DNA of 64,000 nucleotides. Source: Pseudomonas fluorescens (GTDB lineage: Bacteria > Pseudomonadota > Gammaproteobacteria > Pseudomonadales > Pseudomonadaceae). Location: assembly GCF_000967965.1 (NCBI RefSeq), contig NZ_LACC01000011.1:124001-188000 (forward strand), read 5' to 3'. The notes below the pieces were generated by a model. That model had not been told where the DNA came from, made no database searches, and saw only the letters and a list, made by a program, of their open reading frames with translations. Of this stretch, positions 8,060 to 19,800 are shown one piece after another; within the stretch, counting starts at the first letter, position 1; each line of letters starts with the position of its first letter. A program made the position numbers and the translations under genes.

Positions 8060-10165
8060 TTAGGCGCGCATGCGGGTGATGCGAGTCACCCCGGTCAAGG
8101 CGCGCAGTTTCTTGATCACGCGGGCCAGGTGCACGCGGTCGTGCACGCTGACCACCAACTGGACCACGCTGATGCGACCATCGCGTTCGTCCATGCTGAT
8201 TTTCTCGATGTTACCGTCGGCGGCGTTGACGCTGCTGGCCAGCAGGGCGATAAGGCCGCGCTGGTGTTCCAGCTCGACGCGCAGCTCGACGTTGAATTCG
8301 CCGGTGACATCCTTGGCCCACGAGAGCTGGATGCATTTTTCCGGGTTGTGGCGGATTTCGCTGATATTGCGGCAGTTGTCCAGGTGCACGACCATGCCTT
8401 TGCCGGCGGACAGGTGGCCAACAATCGGGTCGCCCGGGATCGGCGTGCAACACTTGGCGTAGCTGAGCACCAGGCCTTCGGTGCCGCGAATCGCCAGCGG
8501 GCCTTCAGGGCTAGGCAACTGTTCGCCTTCGCCCAGCAACCGGCGGGCCACCACATAGGCCATGCGATTACCTAGGCCGATGTCTTCCAGCAGGTCTTCG
8601 ATCAGTTCCAGGCGGTACTCGACGAGCATGGCCTTGACGCGTTCGGCCTGAATTTTCTCCAGCGAGCTGTCGAAACCATTGAGGACCTTGTTCAGCAGGC
8701 GCTCGCCGAGGCTGATGGATTCGGAGCGGCGTTGCAGTTTCAGTGCATGGCGTATGTGCGTGCGCGCCTTGCCGGTGACCACGAAGTTGAGCCAGGCCGG
8801 GTTCGGCCGCGCACCTGGGGCGCTGACGATCTCGACCGTGGAGCCGCTTTGCAGCGGTTCGGACAGTGGCGCGAGACGACGATTGATCCGGCAGGCAATG
8901 CAGCTGTTGCCCACGTCGGTGTGCACCGCGTAAGCGAAGTCGACTGCCGTGGAGCCCTTCGGCAGCTCCATGATCCGGCCTTTGGGCGTGAACACATAGA
9001 CCTCGTCCGGGAACAGGTCGATCTTCACGCTTTCGATGAATTCCAGCGAGTTGCCGGCGCGTTGCTGCATTTCCAGCACGCCCTTGACCCACTGGCGGGC
9101 GCGGGCATGGGTGCCTTTCGGCTGCTCGTCGCCGCTGGACTTGTACAGCCAATGGGCGGCGATGCCGTTGTTGGCCATCTCTTCCATTTCACGGGTGCGG
9201 ATCTGGATCTCGATCGGAACACCGTGCATGCCGAACAGCGTGGTGTGCAGCGACTGGTAGCCGTTGGCCTTGGGGATTGCGATGTAATCCTTGAACCGCC
9301 CCGGTAACGGTTTGTACAAATTATGCACGGCACCCAGCACGCGGTAGCAGGTATCGACCTTGTCGACGATGATCCGGAACGCGTAGACGTCCATGATCTC
9401 GTTGAAGGCCCGACGCTTGCCGCGCATTTTCTTGTAGATGCCGTAGAGGTGTTTCTGGCGACCGCTGACCTCGCCCTGGATGCCATCGATGGCCAGGCAG
9501 TGGCTTAAGGATTCTTCGATCTTGTTGACGATTTCCTTGCGGTTGCCCCGGGCGCGTTTGACCGCCTGGTAGATCCGCGCGGAACGCATCGGGTGCATGG
9601 CCTTGAAACCGAGGTCTTCGAACTCTATGCGGATGGCGTGCATGCCCAGCCGGTTAGCGATGGGCGCATAGATTTCCAGGGTTTCCTTGGCGATGCGCCG
9701 GCGTTTTTCGCCGGACAGCACTTCCAGCGTGCGCATGTTGTGCAGGCGGTCGGCCAGCTTGACCAGGATCACGCGAATGTCGCGGGCCATGGCCATGGCC
9801 ATTTTCTGGAAGTTTTCGGCTTGCGCCTCGGCCTTGGTCTCGAAGTTCATCTGGGTCAGTTTGCTGACCCCGTCGACCAGTTCGGCCACAGTTTCGCCGA
9901 ACTGCGCTTGCAGCGCTTCCTTGGCAATACCGGTGTCTTCGATCACGTCATGCAGCATCGCAGCCATCAGACTCTGATGGTCCATGTGCATGTCGGCAAG
10001 AATATTCGCAACCGCGAGTGGGTGCGTGACGTACGCCTCGCCGCTACGGCGGCGTTGGCCGTCGTGGGCTTGTTCGGCGTAGAAATACGCTCGGCGGACC
10101 AGATTGACCTGGTCCTTGCCGAGGTAGGTCGATAAGCGATCGGCGAGGGCGTCTATGCTCGGCAT
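8060..10165 (-). CDS. spoT: Bifunctional (p)ppGpp synthetase/hydrolase SpoT
   Basis: SpoT makes and degrades (p)ppGpp and so controls the stringent response to starvation other than amino-acid depletion. The 701-residue protein has the full RSH layout: an N-terminal HD hydrolase with HDVIEDTG (about residues 68-75), a RelA_SpoT synthetase domain (about 230-350), a TGS domain (about 390-450), and a C-terminal zinc-finger/ACT region. The intact HD motif supports hydrolase activity. It lies in the yicC-gmk-rpoZ-spoT-ridA direction, 57 bp after rpoZ. Confidence 0.97.
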   Translation of the reverse strand: MPSIDALADRLSTYLGKDQVNLVRRAYFYAEQAHDGQRRRSGEAYVTHPLAVANILADMHMDHQSLMAAMLHDVIEDTGIAKEALQAQFGETVAELVDGVSKLTQMNFETKAEAQAENFQKMAMAMARDIRVILVKLADRLHNMRTLEVLSGEKRRRIAKETLEIYAPIANRLGMHAIRIEFEDLGFKAMHPMRSARIYQAVKRARGNRKEIVNKIEESLSHCLAIDGIQGEVSGRQKHLYGIYKKMRGKRRAFNEIMDVYAFRIIVDKVDTCYRVLGAVHNLYKPLPGRFKDYIAIPKANGYQSLHTTLFGMHGVPIEIQIRTREMEEMANNGIAAHWLYKSSGDEQPKGTHARARQWVKGVLEMQQRAGNSLEFIESVKIDLFPDEVYVFTPKGRIMELPKGSTAVDFAYAVHTDVGNSCIACRINRRLAPLSEPLQSGSTVEIVSAPGARPNPAWLNFVVTGKARTHIRHALKLQRRSESISLGERLLNKVLNGFDSSLEKIQAERVKAMLVEYRLELIEDLLEDIGLGNRMAYVVARRLLGEGEQLPSPEGPLAIRGTEGLVLSYAKCCTPIPGDPIVGHLSAGKGMVVHLDNCRNISEIRHNPEKCIQLSWAKDVTGEFNVELRVELEHQRGLIALLASSVNAADGNIEKISMDERDGRISVVQLVVSVHDRVHLARVIKKLRALTGVTRITRMRA

Positions 10166-10222
10166 GATGTCTCCTGCCGTAAGCTTTTATCCCGCGCCGT
10201 GCTACGTCGACCAGGCATAGGC

Positions 10223-10486
10223 TTAGACGGCCTCGTTGGACTCGTCCTCGAATGCAGCAAAAAGCGGTTCATCTTCAACGATTTCGGCTTCGGCGATAGC
10301 TGCGTAGTCGATCAGGCCTTCAGCGATTTCACGCAGGGCGACGACGGTAGGCTTGTCGTTTTCCCATGCTACTTTCGGCTCTTTGCCGCCGGTGGCCAGT
10401 TGACGGGCACGCTTGGTAGAGAGCATGACCAGCTCAAAGCGGTTATCCACGTGTTCTAGGCAGTCTTCAACGGTTACGCGGGCCAT
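10223..10486 (-). CDS. rpoZ: RNA polymerase omega subunit
   Basis: Omega helps assemble RNA polymerase and forms part of a ppGpp-binding site in proteobacteria. The 87-residue product starts [10 protein letters not shown], the conserved start of the family; an upstream in-frame start would add 19 unrelated residues and is rejected. It sits between gmk and spoT, the gmk-rpoZ-spoT order also found in E. coli, so enzymes of guanine nucleotide and alarmone metabolism are linked to a target of the alarmone. Confidence 0.97.
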   Translation of the reverse strand: MARVTVEDCLEHVDNRFELVMLSTKRARQLATGGKEPKVAWENDKPTVVALREIAEGLIDYAAIAEAEIVEDEPLFAAFEDESNEAV

Positions 10487-10653
10487 GGTCTTCCTCGTAG
10501 CAAATGCAATATGCGCGCTGCCCGGATGGGCGAGCGGACTCAACAGTTTAAAAAATCACCAGCGTTTAGGGAAGCGCTGATTTTTTGACCAGGCCCTTCA
10601 ACGCGCTACAAGTGCCAATGTAAAGCCCTTGCAGCTGTTTTGGGAAGGGCTGA

Positions 10654-11286
<633 letters not shown>

Positions 11287-12150
11287 TTACTCAATATTCT
11301 GCACTTGTTCGCGCATCTGCTCGATCAACACCTTGAGGTTGACCGCAGCCTGGGTGCTGCGCGGGTCGAAGGCTTTGGAGCCCAGTGTATTGGCTTCGCG
11401 GTTGAGTTCCTGCATCAGGAAGTCCAGGCGCCGACCGGCGGCGCCGCCGGATTTGAGCACCCGGCGAACTTCGATGATATGAGTGCTCAGGCGATCCAGT
11501 TCTTCGGCGACGTCGCTTTTTTGCGCGAGCATGACCATTTCCTGCTCCAGGCGCTGCGGGTCCATCTCGGCCTTCATGTCGGCGAAGCGGTCGAGGACTT
11601 TCTGGCGCTGGGTGGCGAGCATTTGCGGAACCAGTTCGCGCAAGGTCACCACGTCTTCTTCGATGGAGCTCAGGCGCTCGTTGATCAGCCGCGCCAGCTC
11701 CGTGCCTTCGCGCTCGCGGCCGGCCTTCAGTTCCTTGAGGCCCTGGTTGAACAGTGCCAGCGCTTCGGCGTTCAAGGCTTGCGGGTCGGTGGCGTCGCCT
11801 ACCAGGACGCCGGGCCAGGCCAGGACTTCCAGTGGGTTCAGCGCTGCCGGGTTCTTGATCAGGCTGGCGATGGTCTCGGCGGCGGCGACCAGTTGCGCGG
11901 CGCGCTCCTGATCGATTTGCAGCGCCTTGCCGGTGTTCTCTTCGGTGAAGCGCAGGGTACATTCGAGCTTGCCCCGCGATACTCCCTGGCGCAGGGCCTC
12001 ACGAACAGCGCCCTCGAGGTCACGGAAGGATTCCGGGAGACGCAGGTGGGGTTCCAGGTAGCGGCTGTTGACCGAGCGCAGTTCCCAACTCAGGGTGCCC
12101 TGGACGCCGGCTTTCTCGACGCGGGCGAAGGCGGTCATGCTGTGCACCAT
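11287..12150 (-). CDS. yicC: YicC family endoribonuclease
   Basis: YicC proteins are single-strand RNA endonucleases linked to small-RNA decay and stationary-phase survival. The start at 12150 gives MVHSMTAFAR, the conserved N-terminus, and a length of 287 residues; a start five codons upstream is less likely. The C-terminus is conserved (EQMREQVQNIE). It is divergent from rph, another RNA-processing enzyme, across 268 bp, and is the first gene of the yicC-gmk cluster. Confidence 0.95.
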   Translation of the reverse strand: MVHSMTAFARVEKAGVQGTLSWELRSVNSRYLEPHLRLPESFRDLEGAVREALRQGVSRGKLECTLRFTEENTGKALQIDQERAAQLVAAAETIASLIKNPAALNPLEVLAWPGVLVGDATDPQALNAEALALFNQGLKELKAGREREGTELARLINERLSSIEEDVVTLRELVPQMLATQRQKVLDRFADMKAEMDPQRLEQEMVMLAQKSDVAEELDRLSTHIIEVRRVLKSGGAAGRRLDFLMQELNREANTLGSKAFDPRSTQAAVNLKVLIEQMREQVQNIE

Positions 12151-12352
12151 GGAGGTACCTCGCAAGGCAGATCGGCACAGAACCGAGGTTCCGGGAATCC
12201 GATATCAATGAATTAAAGCCGACTGGCAGCAAAGGCGCAGGATTGTAGCGCAGTGGCGCAGATGCGCCCAAACACACAGTGTGACAAAGAGCGGCAGGCC
12301 TGCACCGACGCGCGGTGCAGAGCCCTCGGTCGTCGGCGGAATTTTTTAGAAG

Positions 12353-12381
12353 TGCCCAGTGGCGGCCGTCGGCTCTATAAT
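12353..12381 (+). promoter_or_regulatory. Candidate sigma-70 promoter for rph
   Basis: A consensus TATAAT at 12376-12381 lies 37 bp upstream of the rph ATG. The -35 position 17 bp further up (TGCCCA) is weak. Confidence 0.45.
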
Positions 12382-12418
12382 GCTCCGCAGTTTTCCGTCC
12401 CCAGTACAGGTACTCCCT

Positions 12419-13141
12419 ATGATACGTCCAAGTGGTCGCGCTGCCGATCAGCTCCGCTCGATCCGCATCACCCGCAACTACACCAAACACGCCGAGGGTT
12501 CTGTGCTGGTCGAGTTCGGTGACACCAAGGTCATCTGCACCGTCAGCGTTGAACCGGGCGTACCGCGTTTCCTGAAAGGCCAGGGCCAGGGCTGGTTGAC
12601 CGCCGAGTACGGCATGCTGCCGCGCGCAACCGGCGAACGTAACCAGCGTGAAGCGAGCCGCGGCAAGCAAGGCGGCCGAACCCTGGAAATCCAGCGTTTG
12701 ATCGGCCGTTCCCTGCGCGCTGCGCTGGACATGACCAAGCTGGGTGACGTCACCCTGTACGTCGACTGCGACGTGATCCAGGCCGACGGTGGCACCCGCA
12801 CCGCGTCGATCACCGGTTCCATGGTTGCGCTGATCGATGCCTTGAAAGTCATCAAGAAGCGTGGCGGCCTGAAGGGCGGCGACCCGGTCAAGCAAATGAT
12901 CGCTGCGGTTTCCGTGGGCATGTACAAGGGTGAGCCTGTGCTCGACCTCGATTACCTGGAAGACTCGGCCGCCGAGACTGACCTGAACGTGGTAATGACC
13001 AGCGCTGGCGGTTTCATCGAAGTCCAGGGCACTGCCGAAGGCGCGCCGTTCCAGCCTGAAGAGCTGAACGCGATGCTCGAACTGGCCAAGAAAGGCATGA
13101 ACGAGATCTTCGAACTGCAAAAGGCCGCACTGGCTGACTGA
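12419..13141 (+). CDS. rph: Ribonuclease PH
   Basis: RNase PH is a phosphate-dependent 3'-5' exoribonuclease that trims tRNA 3' ends. From the ATG at 12419 the product is 240 residues ([15 protein letters not shown] at the N-terminus), matching the family length. Conserved phosphorolytic motifs include [10 protein letters not shown] near the N-terminus and the central [18 protein letters not shown] region. An earlier in-frame start would add 20 non-conserved residues. The gene is followed 28 bp later by a small membrane-protein gene. Confidence 0.97.
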   Translation: MIRPSGRAADQLRSIRITRNYTKHAEGSVLVEFGDTKVICTVSVEPGVPRFLKGQGQGWLTAEYGMLPRATGERNQREASRGKQGGRTLEIQRLIGRSLRAALDMTKLGDVTLYVDCDVIQADGGTRTASITGSMVALIDALKVIKKRGGLKGGDPVKQMIAAVSVGMYKGEPVLDLDYLEDSAAETDLNVVMTSAGGFIEVQGTAEGAPFQPEELNAMLELAKKGMNEIFELQKAALAD

Positions 13142-13169
13142 CCGGACTGCTCCAGACAAGGAGGACACC

Positions 13170-13538
13170 ATGAGTGACGAGCAACTGCCGCTGCCCACGC
13201 CGAGCCAAGAGGTGCGTCAGTGGGCCATGTTTTGCCACTTGTCCGCCTTGCTGGGGATCTGGATTCCGTTCGGCACGATCATCGGCCCGCTGATTCTCTG
13301 GCAGATGAAGCGCGAGATGGACCCGTTCATCGATGCCCAGGGCAAGGAAGCGCTGAACTTCCAGATCACCGTCGCAATCGCCTCGGCTATCTGCTTCTTG
13401 CTGATGGTGGTGATTATCGGGTTCTTCCTGTTTGGCCTGATCGCGATCGGTGCGCTGGTGCTTACGATCATTGCCGGGGTGAAGGCCAATGAGGGGCAGC
13501 CTTATCGGTATCCGTTCACTTGGCGGTTGATCAAATAA
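13170..13538 (+). CDS. DUF4870 domain small membrane protein
   Basis: The 122-residue protein has a hydrophilic N-terminus (MSDEQLPLPTPSQEVRQWAM) and then hydrophobic helices at about residues 20-42, 65-88 and 90-105, which is the DUF4870 (Tic20-like) layout. Its function is unknown; it is probably an inner-membrane protein. An AAGGAGG ribosome-binding site lies just upstream. It follows rph and precedes a REPIN, as in other pseudomonads. Confidence 0.85.
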   Translation: MSDEQLPLPTPSQEVRQWAMFCHLSALLGIWIPFGTIIGPLILWQMKREMDPFIDAQGKEALNFQITVAIASAICFLLMVVIIGFFLFGLIAIGALVLTIIAGVKANEGQPYRYPFTWRLIK

Positions 13539-13557
13539 CGATCAACGAAGATCCCCC

Positions 13558-13648
13558 CTGTAGGAGCGAGCCTGCTCGCGATAGCGGTCTGACAGCCACT
13601 GCATCGGTATCTGGTGTATCGTCATCGCGAGCAAGCTCGCTCCCACAG
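13558..13648. repeat. REPIN, family A
   Basis: Inverted REP copies with one arm of the TAGGAGCGAGCCTG subtype and one of the TGGGAGCGAGCTTG subtype, so this is a mixed doublet. It lies between the DUF4870 gene and crc. Confidence 0.85.
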
Positions 13649-13670
13649 AAAAGCAAAAACGAGTACCCAC

Positions 13671-13701
13671 AAAAAAGCCGACATTGCTGTCGGCTTTTTT
13701 G
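13671..13701. terminator. Intrinsic terminator between the DUF4870 gene and crc
   Basis: AAAAAAGCCGACA and TGTCGGCTTTTTT form a strong stem with a four-base loop and T-runs on both strands. It can end both convergent genes. Confidence 0.85.
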
Positions 13702-13718
13702 TGTCTGCGAAACGACGC

Positions 13719-14498
13719 TTAAATGGTCAGCGTCCAGTCGTAGTCCACGATCAGTGGCGCGTGTTGCGAGAACCGCGGCTGGCGTGGCAGGCGTGCGCTG
13801 CGTACGAAGCGGCGCAGGCCAGGGGTCAGCAACTGATAGTCGAAGCGCCAACCGAGGTTGAGCATCTCCGCCTGTTCGTTGTCCGGCCACCAGCTGTACT
13901 GGTCGCCTTCACGGCTGACTTCACGCAGGGCGTCGACATAACCCATGTTGCCGACAATCTCGTCCATCCAGGCACGTTCAGGTGCCAGGAAGCCCGGAGA
14001 TTGCTGGCTGTCGCGCCAGTTCTTGATATCCAGCTTCTGTTGCGCCACGTACAGAGAGCCACAATAAATGTACTCGCGGCGTTTGCGTCGCTGTTTATCC
14101 AGATAACGGGCGAAGTCGTCCATTAGCTTGAACTTCTGGTTCAAGTCTTCATCGCCGTTCTGCCCCGAAGGGAGCAGCAAGGTCGCGATGCTGACCTTGT
14201 CGAAATCGGCTTGCAGGTAGCGCCCGTAGCGGTCGGCCGTCTCGAAACCGAGACCGCTGATGACAGCCTTCGGTTGCAGCCGCGAATACAAAGCCACGCC
14301 GCCTTGGGCGGGAACTTCGGCATCGCAGGCATAAAGGAAGTATCCATCCAGTTGGAAGGCTGGATCGTCCAGTTCAAAGGCGGAGGCGCGGGTGTCCTGC
14401 AGGCAGATGACGTCGGCATTCTGTGCCTGCAGCCAACTGAGCAAACCACGCTCGACTGCAGCCTGAATACCATTGACGTTCACACTGATGATCCGCAT
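13719..14498 (-). CDS. crc: Catabolite repression control protein Crc
   Basis: Crc works with Hfq to hold mRNAs that carry CA-rich motifs in a translationally silent complex, setting the order of carbon source use in Pseudomonas. The 259-residue product from MRIISVNVNGI has the exonuclease III/EEP fold, but key nuclease residues are altered: the QET metal-binding motif reads QDT, and the catalytic GDxN segment reads CGSLYVA. This fits Crc rather than a working exonuclease III. It is divergent from pyrE, the usual Pseudomonas order. I prefer this start to one 12 codons upstream. Confidence 0.95.
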   Translation of the reverse strand: MRIISVNVNGIQAAVERGLLSWLQAQNADVICLQDTRASAFELDDPAFQLDGYFLYACDAEVPAQGGVALYSRLQPKAVISGLGFETADRYGRYLQADFDKVSIATLLLPSGQNGDEDLNQKFKLMDDFARYLDKQRRKRREYIYCGSLYVAQQKLDIKNWRDSQQSPGFLAPERAWMDEIVGNMGYVDALREVSREGDQYSWWPDNEQAEMLNLGWRFDYQLLTPGLRRFVRSARLPRQPRFSQHAPLIVDYDWTLTI

Positions 14499-14579
14499 AA
14501 ATGGCCCCAAAAATCGCGTGCGTGTATGATACACGGCGTCAAGCTAATTAGCTAAATCCGTGGTATTTGGGGTTTTTTC

Positions 14580-15224
14580 ATGCAAGCGTATCAGCGCGAT
14601 TTCATCCGTTTTGCCATCGATCGCGGCGTTTTGCGCTTCGGTGAGTTCACCCTGAAGTCCGGGCGCACCAGTCCTTACTTCTTCAACGCTGGCCTGTTCA
14701 ACTCGGGTTCGGCTCTGGCGCAGCTGGGACGTTTCTACGCCGCTGCCATTGCCGAGAGCGGCATTCCCTTCGACGTGCTGTTTGGCCCGGCCTACAAAGG
14801 CATCCCTTTGGCGGCGACTACTGCGGTGGCCCTGGCCGAGCATCACAACCGTGACCTGCCATGGTGCTTCAACCGCAAGGAAGCCAAGGCCCACGGTGAA
14901 GGCGGCAGCCTGGTTGGCGCACCGTTGACCGGCGACGTTCTGATCATCGACGACGTGATCACCGCCGGCACTGCAATCCGTGAAGTGATGCAGATCATCG
15001 CCTCCCAGGACGGCGCCAAGGCCGCTGGCGTGCTGATCGCCCTGAACCGTCAGGAGCGTGGCAACGGCGAGTTGTCGGCGATCCAGGAAGTCGAGCGTGA
15101 CTTCGGCATCCCGGTCATCAGCATCGTTTCGCTGAACCAGGTGCTGGAATTCCTGGCAGATGACCCGCAGCTCAAGCAGCATCTGCCAGCCGTGGAAGCG
15201 TACCGCGCGCAGTTCGGCGTTTAA
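14580..15224 (+). CDS. pyrE: Orotate phosphoribosyltransferase
   Basis: PyrE converts orotate and PRPP to orotidine monophosphate in pyrimidine synthesis. The 214-residue product has the PRPP-binding loop ([13 protein letters not shown]) and an N-terminal [12 protein letters not shown] motif. It is divergent from crc across 81 bp and convergent with argB, from which it is separated by a REP element and a bidirectional terminator. Confidence 0.98.
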   Translation: MQAYQRDFIRFAIDRGVLRFGEFTLKSGRTSPYFFNAGLFNSGSALAQLGRFYAAAIAESGIPFDVLFGPAYKGIPLAATTAVALAEHHNRDLPWCFNRKEAKAHGEGGSLVGAPLTGDVLIIDDVITAGTAIREVMQIIASQDGAKAAGVLIALNRQERGNGELSAIQEVERDFGIPVISIVSLNQVLEFLADDPQLKQHLPAVEAYRAQFGV

Positions 15225-15248
15225 TCGCTATTCCCTGTGGGGAGCTTG

Positions 15249-15343
15249 TGTGGCGAGGGAGCTTGCTCCCGCTGGGCTGCGTAGCAGACCCAAGAATGTC
15301 GTGAGTGCTGCGCACTCAAGCGGGAGCAAGCTCCCTCGCCACA
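15249..15343. repeat. REPIN, family B (TGTGGCGAGGGAGCTTGCTC type)
   Basis: Inverted copies of TGTGGCGAGGGAGCTTGCTC enclose a spacer with its own small hairpin. This REP sequence is distinct from family A. It lies downstream of pyrE. Confidence 0.87.
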
Positions 15344-15374
15344 AAAAAGCAGCCTTCCATAGGGAAGACGGTGC

Positions 15375-15415
15375 AAAAAAAGACCCCGCTCAGCCAGGCC
15401 GAGCGGGGTCTTTTT
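15375..15415. terminator. Bidirectional terminator between pyrE and argB
   Basis: AGACCCCGCTC and GAGCGGGGTCT form an 11-bp GC-rich stem with A-tract and T-tract flanks, placed between convergent genes. Confidence 0.9.
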
Positions 15416-15429
15416 GTTTGCGCTATCGC

Positions 15430-16335
<906 letters not shown>

Positions 16336-16352
16336 TCAGGGCTCCGGGTGAA

Positions 16353-17750
16353 TCAGAACGGTAGTTGGAGATCAGGTGCAACACGCTTCAACTGGACTTT
16401 GAATACGTCCTTGATGCGCTGCAATTCAGCCTCGTCATCGGCCTCGAAACGCAGCACCAGCACCGGAGTGGTGTTGGAGGCGCGTACCAGGCCCCAGCCT
16501 TTGGCATAGTCGACTCGCACGCCGTCAATGGTGGTCAGGTCGGCGCCTTCGCCCCACTGCGCATCGTGCAATGCATCAATGATGCTGAATTTGCTCTCTT
16601 CGGTCACATGGATATTGATTTCCGGCGTAGAAATATCGTTCGGGAAGGTCGCGAACAGCTCTTCGGCCGAGGATTTTTCCTTGCTGAGGATCTCCAGCAA
16701 TCGCGCGGCGCTGTAGATGCCGTCGTCGAAACCGAACCAGCGCTCCTTGAAGAAAATGTGCCCGCTCATTTCGCCAGCCAGCAGGGCGCCGGATTGTTTC
16801 ATTTTCTTTTTGATCAACGAGTGACCAGTCTTCCACATTAACGACCGACCACCGTATTCCTTGATCAGCGGAATCAGGCGACGGGTGCATTTGACGTCGA
16901 AGATGATTTCGGCGCCCGGGTTGCGCGCCACGACGTCGCGGGCGAACAGCATCAGCAGGCGGTCCGGGTAGACGATGCTGCCGGTGTTGGTCACCACGCC
17001 GACGCGGTCGCCATCGCCGTCGAAGGCCAGGCCGATGTCAGCGTTGGTTTCCTTGACCTTGGCAATCAGGTCCACGAGGTTTTCAGGTTTGCCCGGGTCC
17101 GGGTGGTGGTTCGGGAAGTTGCCGTCCACTTCGCAGAACAGCGGGATGACTTCGCAGTTCAGCGCTTCGATCAGTTGCGGGGCGATCACGCCGGCCGCGC
17201 CGTTGCCGCAGTCGACGACCACTTTCAGGCGACGGGCCAGCTTGATGTCCTGGACGATTTCGGTGGTGTAGCGATCGAGAATCTCGACCTGGGTGATGCT
17301 GCCCTGGCCGCTGCTCAGGTTGTTGGTCTTGAGGCGGTCGTGCAGGGCCTGGATCTGTTCGTTGGCCAGGGTGTCGCCGGCAATGACGATCTTGAAGCCG
17401 TTGTAGTTCGACGGGTTGTGGCTGCCGGTGAGCATCACGCCGGATTTGCCGGCCAGTACGTTGGCGGCGTAGTAGAGCGCCGGAGTCGGGACCAGGCCGA
17501 CATCACTGACGTGGCAGCCGCTGTCGGCGATGCCTTTGATCAGTTGCGCGACCAGCTCCGGGCCGGACAGGCGACCATCGCGACCGACGGACACGTTTGG
17601 CTCGCCCTGGGCCAGGCTTTGGGAGCCGACGGCGCGGCCGATCCAGTAAGCGGTTTCGGCGTTCAGGAATTCCGGGACGGTGCCGCGGATGTCGTAGGCG
17701 CGGAAGATGCTGTCAGGGAACTTGGGTACGATTTTGGCCGGGGTGTTCAT
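16353..17750 (-). CDS. algC: Phosphomannomutase/phosphoglucomutase AlgC
   Basis: AlgC interconverts 1- and 6-phosphates of mannose and glucose, feeding alginate, LPS and other exopolysaccharides. The 465-residue protein has the active-site phosphoserine loop TGSHNPSNYNG (serine at residue 110), the metal-binding DGDGDR loop, and a C-terminal phosphate-binding domain. GGAG lies 10 nt upstream of the ATG. It sits in the coaBC-dut-algC-argB direction, but the 245-bp gap before it suggests a promoter of its own. Confidence 0.97.
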   Translation of the reverse strand: MNTPAKIVPKFPDSIFRAYDIRGTVPEFLNAETAYWIGRAVGSQSLAQGEPNVSVGRDGRLSGPELVAQLIKGIADSGCHVSDVGLVPTPALYYAANVLAGKSGVMLTGSHNPSNYNGFKIVIAGDTLANEQIQALHDRLKTNNLSSGQGSITQVEILDRYTTEIVQDIKLARRLKVVVDCGNGAAGVIAPQLIEALNCEVIPLFCEVDGNFPNHHPDPGKPENLVDLIAKVKETNADIGLAFDGDGDRVGVVTNTGSIVYPDRLLMLFARDVVARNPGAEIIFDVKCTRRLIPLIKEYGGRSLMWKTGHSLIKKKMKQSGALLAGEMSGHIFFKERWFGFDDGIYSAARLLEILSKEKSSAEELFATFPNDISTPEINIHVTEESKFSIIDALHDAQWGEGADLTTIDGVRVDYAKGWGLVRASNTTPVLVLRFEADDEAELQRIKDVFKVQLKRVAPDLQLPF

Positions 17751-17946
17751 CTGTGGAAATGCTCCATCTCGAAAGTGGCTGGACAGGCCGCCGATTCATT
17801 CGGCAGCAGGTTCAAACTGAAGGGTATGACGGCGTTTTCCACAGAGAGTTCGTGGTATGAAAGGGCCATGACGCCCCTGACGGCAAGGGTTTGGCCGGGC
17901 AATGCCTTGATTTCCGGAGCTAAACGTTGCAGATGACAATTTGAAT

Positions 17947-17978
17947 TTTGTGGCGAGGGAGTCAGATCCCCCGCCCCA
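17947..17978. repeat. Degenerate half of a family B REP
   Basis: TTTGTGGCGAGGGAG resembles one arm of the family B REP, followed by an imperfect return arm. No second full REP copy is nearby. It lies between dut and algC. Confidence 0.5.
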
Positions 17979-17995
17979 AGAACAGCGTGATCGGA

Positions 17996-18451
17996 TCAGC
18001 GGGTACCGGTATGGCCGAAACCGCCAGTGCCGCGCTCGGTTTCAACAAACTCTTCAACCATCTCGAAGTGAGCCTGTACCACCGGCACCAGCACCAGTTG
18101 CGCCAGGCGCTCGCCGACCGGCATGGTAAATTCGGTCTGGCCACGGTTCCAGCAGGAGACCATCAATGGGCCTTGGTAGTCGGAGTCGATCAGACCCACC
18201 AGGTTGCCCAGCACGATGCCGTGCTTATGGCCCATTCCCGAGCGCGGCAGAATCAGCGCCGCCAGGTTTGGGTCACCGATATAAACCGACAGGCCAGTGG
18301 GGATCAGCACGGTTTCACCCGGCTTGATCACGGTGTCCTGTTCCAGCATGGCGCGCAGGTCGAGGCCGGCGGAGCCTGGTGTGGCGTATTGCGGCAGCGG
18401 GAATTCGGTACCGATGCGGGGGTCGAGGATCTTGGCTTGCAAAGCGTGCAT
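17996..18451 (-). CDS. dut: Deoxyuridine 5'-triphosphate nucleotidohydrolase (dUTPase)
   Basis: Dut hydrolyses dUTP to dUMP and pyrophosphate, keeping uracil out of DNA and supplying dTMP synthesis. The 151-residue trimeric-type enzyme shows the five family motifs, including [30 protein letters not shown] and the C-terminal [10 protein letters not shown] arm that closes over the active site. It lies 5 bp downstream of coaBC, the coaBC-dut pairing also seen in E. coli. Confidence 0.98.
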   Translation of the reverse strand: MHALQAKILDPRIGTEFPLPQYATPGSAGLDLRAMLEQDTVIKPGETVLIPTGLSVYIGDPNLAALILPRSGMGHKHGIVLGNLVGLIDSDYQGPLMVSCWNRGQTEFTMPVGERLAQLVLVPVVQAHFEMVEEFVETERGTGGFGHTGTR

Positions 18452-18456
18452 GTAAA

Positions 18457-19665
18457 TTAAACCTGGTTTAGACGTTCGGCGATAAAAGTGATCAGCTGGC
18501 GAGCAATCTTGCTCTTGCTGGTCTGGGCGAAAAGTGTGGCGTGAAGTTCACGGTCGATGACGCTGCAGGCGTTTTCTTCGCTGTTGAAGCCAATGCTCGG
18601 GTTGGCGACGTCGTTGGCGACGATCAGGTCGAGGTTCTTGTCTTTCAGCTTGCGTGCAGCGTAATCGAGCAGGTGTTCGGTCTCGGCGGCGAAACCGACA
18701 CTGAACGGACGGTCGGGGCGGGTGGCGATGGTGGCCAGGATGTCCGGGTTACGCACCATCTGTAGCAACAAGCCGTCGCCGTTCGTAGGATCTTTCTTGA
18801 GTTTCTGCGGGGCGACGACTTCCGGACGGTAATCCGCGACCGCTGCCGAGGCGATGAACAGATCGCAAGGGATCGCCGCTTCACACGCGGCGAGCATGTC
18901 GCGGGCGCTGACCACATCGATGCGGGTGACGCGATCGGGAGTCGGCAGGTGTACGGGGCCGGTGATCAGGGTCACGCGGGCACCGGCCTCCACGGCGGCT
19001 TCGGCCAGGGCAAAGCCCATTTTTCCGGAGCTGTGGTTGGTGATGTAGCGCACCGGGTCGATGTTTTCCTGGGTCGGGCCGGCCGTGATCAGCACGTGTT
19101 TGCCGGTCAGTGCCTGACGCTGGAAGCAGTCGGCGGCACACTGGGCCAGTTCAATGGCTTCGAGCATGCGCCCCAGGCCGACATCGCCGCAGGCCTGGCT
19201 GCCGGAGGCCGGGCCGAAGACCTTGATGTCGCGACTTTCTAGGGTTTGCAGGTTGGCCTGGGTCGCCGGATCGCGCCACATCGCCTGGTTCATTGCCGGT
19301 GCGACGGCGACCACTGCGTCGGTGGCCAGCACCAGCGTGGTCAGCAGATCGTCGGCAATGCCTTGGGCCAGGCGGGCAATAAGGTCCGCCGTGGCGGGGG
19401 CGATCAGCACCAGGTCGGCCCATTTGGCGAGCTCGATGTGGCCCATGGCTGCTTCGGCCGCCGGGTCCAGCAGGTCCAGGTGGACCGGGTGCCCGGACAG
19501 GGCCTGCATAGTCAGCGGGGTGATGAACTCTGCGCCGCCACGAGTCATGACCACGCGCACTTCGGCGCCCTGATCGATCAGGCGGCGAACCAGGTCGGCG
19601 CTCTTGTAGGCAGCGATGCCGCCGCCGACGCCCAGAACAATGCGTTTCCGATACAGCCGCTGCAT
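18457..19665 (-). CDS. coaBC: Bifunctional phosphopantothenoylcysteine decarboxylase/phosphopantothenate-cysteine ligase
   Basis: CoaBC joins cysteine to 4'-phosphopantothenate and decarboxylates the product in coenzyme A synthesis. From the start [10 protein letters not shown] the product is 402 residues. The N-terminal flavoprotein half has [14 protein letters not shown] and a PAMNQAMW motif. The C-terminal ligase half has [25 protein letters not shown]. An upstream in-frame start adds 23 poorly conserved residues and is rejected. It is divergent from radC. Confidence 0.97.
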   Translation of the reverse strand: MQRLYRKRIVLGVGGGIAAYKSADLVRRLIDQGAEVRVVMTRGGAEFITPLTMQALSGHPVHLDLLDPAAEAAMGHIELAKWADLVLIAPATADLIARLAQGIADDLLTTLVLATDAVVAVAPAMNQAMWRDPATQANLQTLESRDIKVFGPASGSQACGDVGLGRMLEAIELAQCAADCFQRQALTGKHVLITAGPTQENIDPVRYITNHSSGKMGFALAEAAVEAGARVTLITGPVHLPTPDRVTRIDVVSARDMLAACEAAIPCDLFIASAAVADYRPEVVAPQKLKKDPTNGDGLLLQMVRNPDILATIATRPDRPFSVGFAAETEHLLDYAARKLKDKNLDLIVANDVANPSIGFNSEENACSVIDRELHATLFAQTSKSKIARQLITFIAERLNQV

Positions 19666-19800
19666 AGGCCTGCCTTTCAATTCGTTGGTGACATACGTGG
19701 CGAAACCCCCTCCCCAGGATGAATTCGCCCGCAAAAAAGATGGGCTACGATATCACAGCGACCGCTACGGAACAGCGGTGCCCACAGACAGGGAGGTGCT

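Noticed and set aside
14521..14535. CGTGTA/TACACG dyad between crc and pyrE as a regulatory site
   Set aside because: Only a 6-bp stem with a 3-nt loop, with no matching promoter elements on either strand.
17747..17950. Open minus-strand stretch whose stop overlaps the algC ATG (ATGA), about 60 codons without a good start
   Set aside because: The overlap looked like an operon junction, but codon third positions are only moderately GC-rich, the only ATG gives about 39 codons, and no ribosome-binding site or family was seen. It remains a weak possibility of a gene remnant.
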